A stretch of 64,000 bases of DNA, taken from contig NZ_LN881723.1 of the NCBI RefSeq assembly GCF_001457415.1, positions 186,001 through 250,000 of the forward strand. Reading direction: 5' to 3'. Under the pieces are notes generated by a model, which saw nothing but the letters and a program-made list of their open reading frames with translations, was not told the DNA's origin and did no database searches. Source of the stretch: Gorillibacterium timonense (GTDB lineage: Bacteria; Bacillota; Bacilli; Paenibacillales; NBRC-103111). Within the stretch, counting starts at the first letter, position 1. Each line of letters begins with the position of its first letter. Positions 56,745-64,000 of the stretch are shown piece after piece. The position numbers and the translations under genes were made by a program.

Positions 56745-57707
56745 TTAGAACACCTCGATCAGATAGAGTCCGAGTCCCGCGAGAAGGAAGCCGACCGCCC
56801 AGAAGGTGATCACGACCCGCCATTCCGACCATCCGGACAGCTCGAAATGATGGTGGATGGGACTCATTTTGAATACCCGTTTTCCACGGGTCTTAAACGA
56901 AACAACCTGAATGACCACAGACAGAATTTCGATGATGAATATCCCGCCAATGATGAAGAGCACCACTTCCGACTTGGTCAGAATCGCGGCAGCGGCAAGT
57001 CCTCCGCCAATGCCGAGCGAGCCCGTGTCACCCATGAACACCTTCGCCGGATGTGCGTTGTAGACGAGGAAGCCGAGCACGGCCCCCACCATGGCGGCGG
57101 AGAAGATCGCCGTCTCCGGGTGGTGAAACTTCATGGCGATGATGATGAAGGCGCCGAACGCAATCGCGCTTGTCCCCGAGAGGAGACCGTCCAGGCCGTC
57201 GGTAAAATTGACCGCGTTCGTCATCCCCAGCATAAACAGCACGATGAGTGGATAATAGAGCCAGCCCAGAGGAAGGCTGTACCCCGTCAGCGGAAGCGGC
57301 AGATCCGTGGAATGCCCGTTCTGGATCAGCAGGAAGCAGACGGCCGCTGCGACCACCAGTTGGCCGAGAAGCTTCTGCTTCGCCGTGAGCCCGAGCGACC
57401 GCTTGAACACAATCTTGATATAGTCGTCAAGAAACCCCACCAGACCGAAGCCGAGCGAAGCCACGAGAAGCACGATGAGCTCATTGTTCTTTTCTCCAAA
57501 GCGCAGCGCAGACAAGGACAAGGCGAGTAAGATAATGATTCCGCCCATGGTGGGAGTACCCTTTTTCTTTTGGTGGGCAGCCGGCCCTTCATTTCGGATC
57601 TGTTGACCGAATTTTAACTTGCGAAGGACGGGAATGATCAGCGGACCTACGAGCAGCGCGAGCACGAAAGCCACGCCCAAAGGAAAAAGAACTTCTTTCA
57701 ACTCCAT
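56745..57707 (-). CDS. mraY: Phospho-N-acetylmuramoyl-pentapeptide-transferase
   Basis: Transfers phospho-MurNAc-pentapeptide to undecaprenyl phosphate, forming lipid I. The integral membrane enzyme has about ten helices; signature motifs are [14 protein letters not shown], the FLDDYIK Asp-Asp pair, [15 protein letters not shown] and the [13 protein letters not shown] segment with [15 protein letters not shown]. The start is uncertain: ATG 57707 and TTG 57710 both fit AGGAG, while TTG 57719 lies too close. A gap of about 300 nt separates it from murF. Confidence 0.95.
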   Translation of the reverse strand: MELKEVLFPLGVAFVLALLVGPLIIPVLRKLKFGQQIRNEGPAAHQKKKGTPTMGGIIILLALSLSALRFGEKNNELIVLLVASLGFGLVGFLDDYIKIVFKRSLGLTAKQKLLGQLVVAAAVCFLLIQNGHSTDLPLPLTGYSLPLGWLYYPLIVLFMLGMTNAVNFTDGLDGLLSGTSAIAFGAFIIIAMKFHHPETAIFSAAMVGAVLGFLVYNAHPAKVFMGDTGSLGIGGGLAAAAILTKSEVVLFIIGGIFIIEILSVVIQVVSFKTRGKRVFKMSPIHHHFELSGWSEWRVVITFWAVGFLLAGLGLYLIEVF

Positions 57708-58005
57708 CAAAGTAGACAACTCCTATTCGATAACCTTCATTCAATTAAGGGCCGATAACGCGCTACCATAGCTTTCGCAGCAGCCTTTCCTTTTGGAACC
57801 GGGGCGTTAGCGGAATCTTTATCCAAACTTTCGAACATCTGAACGAGAAACATGGACAGCAAGCAGGTTCACGATTTCTCTGATACAAGCAGAACGATTC
57901 TAGTACAACAGATATGCCTCGGCGGGCCGATCCATTCCTGTGGGACAAACATTTTCCCATGGAGGGTCAGGTGCTTTCAAACCGCTGAGATATGGAAAAG
58001 GATAA
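57708..58005. other. Gap between murF and mraY
   Basis: On the minus strand a short frame (about 57739-57855, MFLVQMFESLDKD...) could encode 38 residues ending just before mraY, but it has no ribosome site. Nothing else is recognised. The interval may carry an mraY promoter. Confidence 0.35.
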
Positions 58006-59403
58006 TCAAGTCGCAAGGAGCGCCTGAGCCGCATCCTCCAGCCGCATGCCGCGCGATGCCTTGATCAGCACGACATCGCCAGATCGGACGTCGGCCCGCA
58101 AAGCCTCGATCAGCTTTCCTTTATCCGTATAATAAAGCACACTTTCCTCCGAAAGACCAGCCTTCGCGGCCTCGGCCAGAGATACCGATAACGGGCCGTA
58201 GACATACAACCGGTCCACACCCGCCTCTGCCGCGGCATGGCCGACTTCCGCATGAAACTCCGCTTCGCGGCTACCCAGTTCCAGCATATCACCAAGCACG
58301 GCGATTTTGCGGCTCGGCCCCTGTCCTACGGCTTCGGCGAGAAGCGCGAGCGCCGCCTTCGTGGAAGTGGGACTGGCATTATACGCATCGTTCAAGATGA
58401 CGGCTCCGGACGCGGCGATCTTCCGCTCGATCCGCATGCCCGTAATGGCGGCGGAAGCGAAGCCTTGACGGACTTGCTCGTCGGAAACTCCCAGGTAACG
58501 CGCAGCCGCATAAGCGGCGAGGGCATTGATCACGTTGTGACGGCCGATGAGCGGAATCCGGAATTCCGGTGCGCCCGAAGCGTTGATGCGAAACCGGCTT
58601 CCGTCGCTCTCCTGCTGAATCTCCGCTGCATACAGATCATTTTCCCTTCCCGCGCCAAAGCGGAGAGTTGTCATTCCTTGCGGCTGCGGCATTTCGGGCA
58701 GAACCTGCTCGATCAGCGGCTCATCTCCGTTATAGATGAAATAGCCGCCAGGAGCAAGACCGGATAGAATCTCCGTCTTCGCTCGGGCGATCTCCTCTCG
58801 GCTTCCGAGCTGAAGCAGATGGGATTCGCCAATGTTCGTGATGATCGCCACATTCGGTTCGGCGATGCTGGTGAGCAGCGCGATTTCGCCTCGCCCGCTC
58901 ATGCCCATCTCGATAATAGCCACGTCCGTCCCTTCTTCAATCTGCAGAAGGGTGATCGGCAGGCCGATATGATTGTTCAGGTTGCCCGGCGTCTTATGGA
59001 CGGAGAAAGCAGCGGACAAAGCGGAAGCCGTCAAATCCTTCGTCGTCGTCTTTCCGTTACTGCCGGTGATGCCAACGACCTTCAGACCAAGCTCACGCCG
59101 ATATGCACGTGCCAAGCGCTGAAGTGCGGCAAGCGGATCGTCCGCCACGAGCAAAGGCGGAGCGCCTGCCGGAATTTCGCGGCCATCCTGCCAGAAGGAG
59201 GCGGCCGCTCCGTTCGCCACAGCTTGCCCGATGTAGTCGTGCCCATCAAAGGTCTCGCCCGTGAGCGGAACGAACAAGCTGCCTGGCTTTAAGGTCCGGG
59301 TATCGGTCGAAACGGAGGTGATCACGAGGCTCCCCGCTTCCGGATCGGCCGCTTCCAGTCGAGCTCCCGCCCATTCGGCAATTTGCTGCAAATTTTTAAT
59401 CAT
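58006..59403 (-). CDS. murF: UDP-N-acetylmuramoyl-tripeptide--D-alanyl-D-alanine ligase
   Basis: Adds D-Ala-D-Ala to the UDP-MurNAc-tripeptide. The 465-residue protein has the MurE/MurF-type N-terminal domain (DTRTLKPGSLFVPLTGETFDGHDYI), the ATP loop VVGITGSNGKTTTKDLTA near residue 115, the central EMGMSGRGEIALLTSIAEPNVAIITNIGESHL and the C-terminal LNDAYNASPTSTKAAL and VLGDMLELG. Its start overlaps the stop of murE (ATGA), showing translational coupling. Confidence 0.97.
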   Translation of the reverse strand: MIKNLQQIAEWAGARLEAADPEAGSLVITSVSTDTRTLKPGSLFVPLTGETFDGHDYIGQAVANGAAASFWQDGREIPAGAPPLLVADDPLAALQRLARAYRRELGLKVVGITGSNGKTTTKDLTASALSAAFSVHKTPGNLNNHIGLPITLLQIEEGTDVAIIEMGMSGRGEIALLTSIAEPNVAIITNIGESHLLQLGSREEIARAKTEILSGLAPGGYFIYNGDEPLIEQVLPEMPQPQGMTTLRFGAGRENDLYAAEIQQESDGSRFRINASGAPEFRIPLIGRHNVINALAAYAAARYLGVSDEQVRQGFASAAITGMRIERKIAASGAVILNDAYNASPTSTKAALALLAEAVGQGPSRKIAVLGDMLELGSREAEFHAEVGHAAAEAGVDRLYVYGPLSVSLAEAAKAGLSEESVLYYTDKGKLIEALRADVRSGDVVLIKASRGMRLEDAAQALLAT

Positions 59404-60881
59404 TGGATTCGTACTCCCTTTATCGCGTCCCGCACTTCTTCCCGATCATCGAAATGATGGCGGATTCGATTGATTTCCTGATAGGTTTCATGCCCCTTGC
59501 CCGCAATCAATAGTACATCGCCAGGGCCTGCCTGTTCAACCGCCTTTTTGATCGCGGCTCGCCGATCCTCGATAATCTCGTAATGACCGGCGCCGGTTTG
59601 GGAGAGCCCCCCCTCGATTTCCCGCAAAATTGCAGCAGGGTCCTCCGTGCGCGGATTGTCCGAAGTAGCCAGCACGTAATCGCTGTAGCGACCGGCAATC
59701 TCTCCCATGATCGGCCGTTTCGTCCGGTCCCGGTCTCCACCGCAGCCAAAGACGGTGATGACCTTCTTCTCCGCGAATTGGCGGATGGCCGCCAGGGCGT
59801 TCTCCAATCCATCAGGGGAATGCGCATAATCGACCAGAGCAAGAAAATCCTGCCCTGCCTCGACCATCTCCATCCGCCCCTCCACAGGGGGCATTTCTTC
59901 CAGGTGCTCTCGGATGCTGGCCAGAGGAACGCCTTCCAGAAGAACGGCCGTGATGGCGGCGAGAGCATTGTAGACATTGAATTTGCCGACCAGCTTCGTG
60001 CAGATATCGGATGTTCCCGCATAGGAGACGAGCCGGAATTCCGTCCCCCGGTTCGTCAACCGGACGTTCTCGGCCCGAACGTCGCATTCGTTGTCGATGC
60101 CATAGGTGAGTGTATGCGCCGTCGTCATCGCAGCGAAGGCGGCGGAAGCGGGATCGTCCGCGTTAAGAACGGCGTATTGACGTCGCTCGGGATCGGATGA
60201 GAATTCATTCCCGAGCCGCGAAAAGAGCAGCCCCTTGGCTGCGAGATAGTTTTCCATCGTCTTGTGGTAATCCAGATGATCCTGGGTCAAATTGGTAAAA
60301 ATCGCAGTCCGATAACGAACACCTTTGACCCGCCCGAGATCGAGGGCGTGACTCGAGACTTCCATGATCCCGTAATCCGCTCCCGCTTCCACCATGCGGT
60401 TGAAATTCTTTTGCAGCACGAAGGCTTCCTGTGTCGTATTCGGGGTGTCAAATACCTCCCCCGCTATGACCGTCCGGATCGTTCCCATGAGGCCGGTTCC
60501 ATGTCCCTGTGCCCGCAGCAAAGAATCGATGATGGCCGTTGTGGTCGTCTTCCCGTTCGTTCCGGTAACGCCGATGACCTTCAGACGCTCGCTCGGGTAT
60601 CCATAATAATGGCTGCTGATCACTGCAACGGCATAATGGCAATCCTTCACCCGGATCGAGGGAATCGATAAGGGGAGCGGCCTCTCGACAACGAGTGCGG
60701 CAGCTCCTCTCTCGATGGCGAGTGCGGCATAGTCATGACCGTCCACCGTGAAGCCGGGCAGGCACACGAACAGATCACCCGGGGCGACCTTGCGCGAATC
60801 GGTCGCGATCCCGGTAATCTCCGGATCACCACCTGTAAGCTCGGCATGCGGAAAAAGGGAGGCCAAAGCGCTCAGTTTCAT
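59400..60881 (-). CDS. murE: UDP-MurNAc-L-Ala-D-Glu--2,6-diaminopimelate ligase
   Basis: Adds meso-DAP to the wall precursor. The 493-residue protein shows DSRKVAPGDLFVCLPGFTVDGHDY, the ATP loop VIGVTGTNGKTTTTAIID near residue 112, and TQDHLDYHKTMENYLAAK. The DAP-specific motif is DNPRTEDPAAIL near residue 405, so the cross-link amino acid is DAP rather than lysine. The start ATG 60881 (MKLSALASL) follows GGGGGAAGG; an upstream in-frame extension was rejected. The dapH/dapL/patA genes in this window make its substrate. Confidence 0.97.
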   Translation of the reverse strand: MKLSALASLFPHAELTGGDPEITGIATDSRKVAPGDLFVCLPGFTVDGHDYAALAIERGAAALVVERPLPLSIPSIRVKDCHYAVAVISSHYYGYPSERLKVIGVTGTNGKTTTTAIIDSLLRAQGHGTGLMGTIRTVIAGEVFDTPNTTQEAFVLQKNFNRMVEAGADYGIMEVSSHALDLGRVKGVRYRTAIFTNLTQDHLDYHKTMENYLAAKGLLFSRLGNEFSSDPERRQYAVLNADDPASAAFAAMTTAHTLTYGIDNECDVRAENVRLTNRGTEFRLVSYAGTSDICTKLVGKFNVYNALAAITAVLLEGVPLASIREHLEEMPPVEGRMEMVEAGQDFLALVDYAHSPDGLENALAAIRQFAEKKVITVFGCGGDRDRTKRPIMGEIAGRYSDYVLATSDNPRTEDPAAILREIEGGLSQTGAGHYEIIEDRRAAIKKAVEQAGPGDVLLIAGKGHETYQEINRIRHHFDDREEVRDAIKGVRIQ

Positions 60882-61236
60882 TCCGGCCTTCCCCCTTTCG
60901 TCACTAGATATGTATAGGATAGGTTTGCTTTCATAGCCTCTTCGTTCCTTCCTGGAGTGTCCCTTCATTTATATCCATTCTACACTTGCTTTAATCAACA
61001 AGAAACCCCTAAGCCTGAGCGGATTTCCGTGAGAAAGGGAAACAGGGGAGAACCGGTTCTCCCCCGTGATGCCCCGCTTTTTTCGCAGAGAAAGATGGCC
61101 TTTCATCTTCCTCCTACTTGTGCATACGGAATGGACTACTCCGTCCGTTGTCCTTTCAAAAAAGCGGATTCTGCACTCCTTCCCCATCCCATGGACACGA
61201 GCACTTATCCATCCAAAAGGGTTGGATGAGAACCTA
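60882..61236. promoter_or_regulatory. Intergenic region between spoVD and murE with promoter and palindrome
   Basis: On the minus strand TTCTTG (60999-61004) and TAGAAT (60977-60982) with 16-nt spacing form a possible sigma-A promoter for murE-murF. A perfect 20-nt palindrome GGGGAGAACCGGTTCTCCCC lies at 61045-61064. It can fold into a hairpin followed by TGTTTCCC, a weak terminator for spoVD or an operator. No gene is seen. Confidence 0.5.
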
Positions 61237-63162
61237 CTATTTCGCCTTGCTCTCGGTCAGATAGATGCGGATGGTCGATCCTTCGTCTACGCGGGTGCCC
61301 GCCTTCGGCACCTGATTGGTGACGACAGTACCGGTGCCGGACTTCACGAGCCGGAAATCGGACCGCATATCCTCGAAGATGTCTGTGACGGTTCTGCCGA
61401 TCAAATTCGGAACCTCCACGGTTTTCACATCTCCATACGTATATTCACGAGAAAGCTGATCCTTGCTGGGCTGAACGCCCATGTACCGAAGGGCGTCTCC
61501 GAGCATATTCTTGACGAGCGGCGCCGCCACAACACCGCCGAATTGGACGCCCTGCGGATTATCCACCGCCGCATAGATGACCACCTTCGGGTTGTCGGCC
61601 GGTGCAAAGCCGATGAAGGAGACGATATGCTCGCTGGCCGAATAGCGGCCGCCTACGACCTTCTGGGCCGTACCTGTCTTGCCTCCGACGCGATACCCGT
61701 CGAGGAATGCGTTCTTCCCTGTCCCTTTGGCGACGACGCTTTCAAGCGCATAGCGAACCTGCTTGGAGGTCTCCTCCGAGATAACCTGCCGCTTGACTTC
61801 CGGTTCAACGGAGTTAACCTTTTCTCCGGTTTCGGGGTTATACCAGGCCCGGACCACATGAGGTGTCAGCAGATTGCCGCCGTTGATTGCTGCTGATACC
61901 GCGGCAATCTGCTGGATCGGCGTGACCGACACCCCCTGTCCGAAAGCGGTGGTGGCCAGCTCGACCGGTCCGACCTTCGGAAGCTTGAACAGGATGCCGT
62001 TTTCTTCTCCGTTCAGGTCGATCCCGGTTTTTTTGCCGAATCCAAAACGCGAGATGTAATCGAACAGCTTCTCTTTGCCGAGACGTTGTCCCATCAACAC
62101 AAAGCCCGGGTTGCAGGAGTTCTCCACCACCTCAAGCATCGTCTCGCTGCCATGGCCTCCTCGCTTCCAGCAATGGAGCGTAGCCCCCGCGACCTTCACG
62201 CTGCCGGAATCGAAGAACGGCTCGTTGAACGTGATCTTCTTCTCCTGAAGCGCGGCGGCGAGGGTGATGATCTTGAAGGTGGAACCGGGCTCGTAGGTCA
62301 TCCAGATCGGCAGGTTGCGGTTATAGACTTCCGCGGGATATTCGCCGAATTTCTCGGGCTCATAGCCGGGGCGATTGCCCATGGCGAGGATTTCCCCCGT
62401 GTTCGGGTCCATCATGATCGCCCATGCCTGCTGCGCCTGCGTCTGGGTCATCGTATTGTCGAGCTCCCGCTCTAAGACGGATTGAAGATAGTAATCGATC
62501 GTCAATTGGAGATTGAGTCCGTCCTTCGGCTCGTTGAATTCTTCCGATGAGCCGGGCATCCGTTTCCCCGAGGCGTCCGACAGAAACGAAACGCTTCCCT
62601 TCACTCCCGTCAATTCCTTGTCGTATTTGGCCTCGACCCCCGTCAGCCCCTGGTTGTAGCCGCCAGTGAAGCCAAGAATATGGGAAGCGAGCTGCCCATA
62701 GGGGTAAAATCGCTTGTTATCCTCCGCTACGACAATACCGGGCAGATTGAGCGCCCGGACCTGCTTGGCTTTTTCCTCGGTCAGCTTGCGCCCGCCGGGT
62801 TTGATGTCGACCAGCATCTTGTTCACGCTGATCTGCTTGTAGATGCTCTCTTCGGGCATCTCGAGAATCGGGGCAAGCTTCTGAGCGGCCGCCCGCTTGT
62901 CCTCCACTTGTGCGGTAACCGCGAAGATGGAAGGCGAGCTGATGTTATAGGTCAATCGAACGCCGTTTCGATCCCAAATTTCTCCGCGCTTGTCGGCATG
63001 CTTGATTTCCCGCCGCCAGGAATCCTCCGCCTTCTCCGTCAGTTCGGGGCCAAGCCACAGCTGGACATAAGCCAGCCGAAAGATCAGCGCCGCGAAGACA
63101 AAAGCTCCGCCCAGCAAGGCGAACCAGAGCCGGCGGCGCATGGTCACGGATGACAGCTTCAT
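61237..63162 (-). CDS. spoVD: SpoVD, sporulation-specific class B penicillin-binding protein
   Basis: A class B transpeptidase required for spore cortex, working with SpoVE. The 641-residue protein has one N-terminal transmembrane helix (about residues 8-30) and a PBP dimerisation domain (WRREIKHADKRGEIWDRNGVRL). The transpeptidase motifs are EPGSTFKIITL (active-site Ser near 300), SCN in VVENSCNPGF and GGKTGTAQ near 500. A single C-terminal PASTA domain (VEVPNLIGRTVTDIFEDM) follows, as in SpoVD. GGAGGGAACTGCC precedes ATG 63162; an upstream ATG eight codons earlier was rejected. Confidence 0.95.
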   Translation of the reverse strand: MKLSSVTMRRRLWFALLGGAFVFAALIFRLAYVQLWLGPELTEKAEDSWRREIKHADKRGEIWDRNGVRLTYNISSPSIFAVTAQVEDKRAAAQKLAPILEMPEESIYKQISVNKMLVDIKPGGRKLTEEKAKQVRALNLPGIVVAEDNKRFYPYGQLASHILGFTGGYNQGLTGVEAKYDKELTGVKGSVSFLSDASGKRMPGSSEEFNEPKDGLNLQLTIDYYLQSVLERELDNTMTQTQAQQAWAIMMDPNTGEILAMGNRPGYEPEKFGEYPAEVYNRNLPIWMTYEPGSTFKIITLAAALQEKKITFNEPFFDSGSVKVAGATLHCWKRGGHGSETMLEVVENSCNPGFVLMGQRLGKEKLFDYISRFGFGKKTGIDLNGEENGILFKLPKVGPVELATTAFGQGVSVTPIQQIAAVSAAINGGNLLTPHVVRAWYNPETGEKVNSVEPEVKRQVISEETSKQVRYALESVVAKGTGKNAFLDGYRVGGKTGTAQKVVGGRYSASEHIVSFIGFAPADNPKVVIYAAVDNPQGVQFGGVVAAPLVKNMLGDALRYMGVQPSKDQLSREYTYGDVKTVEVPNLIGRTVTDIFEDMRSDFRLVKSGTGTVVTNQVPKAGTRVDEGSTIRIYLTESKAK

Positions 63163-63352
63163 GGCAGTTCCCTCCGAATTCGTCAAGTATGGTTCCTCAC
63201 ATGACTATTCGGGACAACCGCCGGATAGAACAAGCCTGTCGACCCGTCGGCATTCATGGACAGCACATGCCCATGATGGGAAGCGACCTAAAGTCGGCAG
63301 CGAAATGATGAGAGATGGCGTCCAGTGTCCGAGCCGCTCAGCTCGAATCCGC

Positions 63353-64000
63353 TTAACCGGAGCCCGGAACCGATCCGGTATTCGATTCACCTGCCGGTGT
63401 TTCGTTCGCTCCATTCGGGGTAGGCGACGTCTCGCCTCCAGACGGCGAAGCTGAAGCCGCAGAGCTGCTGTCCGGCTCGCTGAACGGCTTAAGGGTGAGT
63501 TCGAGGACTTTTTTCGCTCCTTGGCCGGTAACCTTTTGCACCACGACGAAGCCTTCGCCTTGCACCTTGTATTCGATTTGCAGGAGGGTGGCGATCTCGA
63601 CCGCATCGCGGAGCGACATCCCCGTCAGATCCGGCACATTCGCATTTCCAACGGCACCGGCGACCAAGACGACTCCTCGGCCAAGCGATACCTCCGTTCC
63701 CGGAGCGGGAAGCTGCTTCGTGACCTTGTCTCCCGAACCGAGCACATCGGGATGAAGCCCGGCTTGCGTCAGCTTCGCCTTCGCTTCCTTCACCGTGAGT
63801 CCGGTCAGCACCGGAACCGAAGCCGTCGCCTGTGCCTGAGTGGTCTTCGTCTTGCTGTCCGCCGATTGAATGCCGAGGTAAGCCAGCGTTTCAGTCATGA
63901 CATTCTTGAAGACAGGCAGGGTGACCAGCCCCCCTTCATGATAGGTCGGGATCTGCGGCCGGTCTGCAATGACGCCGATCAGGATTTGCGGATCTTCCAG
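63353..64000 (-). CDS. pbpB: C-terminal part of a class B penicillin-binding protein with two PASTA domains (PBP 2B/FtsI-like)
   Basis: The frame runs off the right edge; only about 215 C-terminal residues are visible. They begin in the end of the transpeptidase domain (ILIGVIADRPQIPTYHEGG) and continue with VFKNVMTETLAYLGIQ. Two PASTA domains follow (VPVLTGLTVKEAKAKLTQAGLHPDV and NVPDLTGMSLRDAVEIATLLQIEY), then a Ser/Pro/Gly/Thr-rich tail. In Bacillales the gene before spoVD encodes the division transpeptidase PBP 2B with two PASTA domains, so the assignment rests on position and architecture. The stop is 190 nt upstream of spoVD. Confidence 0.88.
   Translation of the reverse strand: MEDPQILIGVIADRPQIPTYHEGGLVTLPVFKNVMTETLAYLGIQSADSKTKTTQAQATASVPVLTGLTVKEAKAKLTQAGLHPDVLGSGDKVTKQLPAPGTEVSLGRGVVLVAGAVGNANVPDLTGMSLRDAVEIATLLQIEYKVQGEGFVVVQKVTGQGAKKVLELTLKPFSEPDSSSAASASPSGGETSPTPNGANETPAGESNTGSVPGSG

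Noticed and set aside
57739-57855. A 38-codon minus-strand frame before mraY
   Set aside because: No ribosome site and too short to judge by composition; noted only in the gap entry.
42935-57990. A 15-nt identical string (TTCAAACCGCTGAGA) at 42935-42949 and 57976-57990, both non-coding
   Set aside because: About one or two such 15-mer matches are expected by chance in 64 kb, and the flanks differ.

Overview
The window looks like chromosome from a Gram-positive, endospore-forming member of the Bacillales, most likely a Paenibacillus relative. The evidence is gene content and order: a complete sporulation and division neighbourhood (spoVD, spoVE, spoIIGA-sigE-sigG, divIVA), meso-diaminopimelate peptidoglycan enzymes, an S-layer-homology protein, the YesM/AraC-type two-component system with an LplB/LplC-type sugar importer, and a very large secreted GH74 enzyme. 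No insertion sequence, prophage, CRISPR array or rRNA operon was seen.

Layout. 1-5.1 kb holds miscellaneous genes: a NucA/NucB nuclease, a lone A118-type holin, an alpha/beta hydrolase, an SLH-PrcB protein, a GrpB-family protein, two tRNAs and a PgpA/YutG-like protein. 5.3-13.9 kb is a pyrimidine operon on the minus strand (pyrR-pyrC-carA-carB-pyrF-pyrE). It is led by a PyrR attenuator but has no pyrB, pyrD or pyrK. A gap between pyrC and carA carries a near-consensus ARG box and a promoter-like element. 13.9-18.8 kb carries three genes of the N-acetyl branch of DAP/lysine synthesis (dapH, dapL, patA) around rmuC. 18.9-24.9 kb carries the RluD-type synthase, lspA, yteA, a DUF5665 protein and ileS with a T-box leader. 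25-28 kb is an AraC regulator divergent from a GH36 alpha-galactosidase. 28-35.2 kb is divIVA-ylmH-yggT-sepF-ylmE-ylmD-ylmC followed upstream by sigG, sigE and spoIIGA. 35.7-46.8 kb is a six-gene sugar cassette: two permeases, a lipoprotein, a histidine kinase, an AraC response regulator and a GH74 xyloglucanase-like enzyme. 46.9-64 kb is the dcw cluster (ftsZ, ftsA, divIB, murA, murB, murG, spoVE, murD, mraY, murF, murE, spoVD and the end of a PASTA-type penicillin-binding protein).

How the genes work together. The right half builds and partitions the cell wall and starts the mother-cell and forespore sigma cascades. dapH/dapL/patA supply the DAP that MurE adds to the wall precursor. carAB makes carbamoyl phosphate, which is shared by pyrimidine and arginine synthesis and would explain the two layers of control. 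The two carbohydrate modules interrupt an otherwise conserved division/sporulation gene order and look like acquired or relocated accessory functions.
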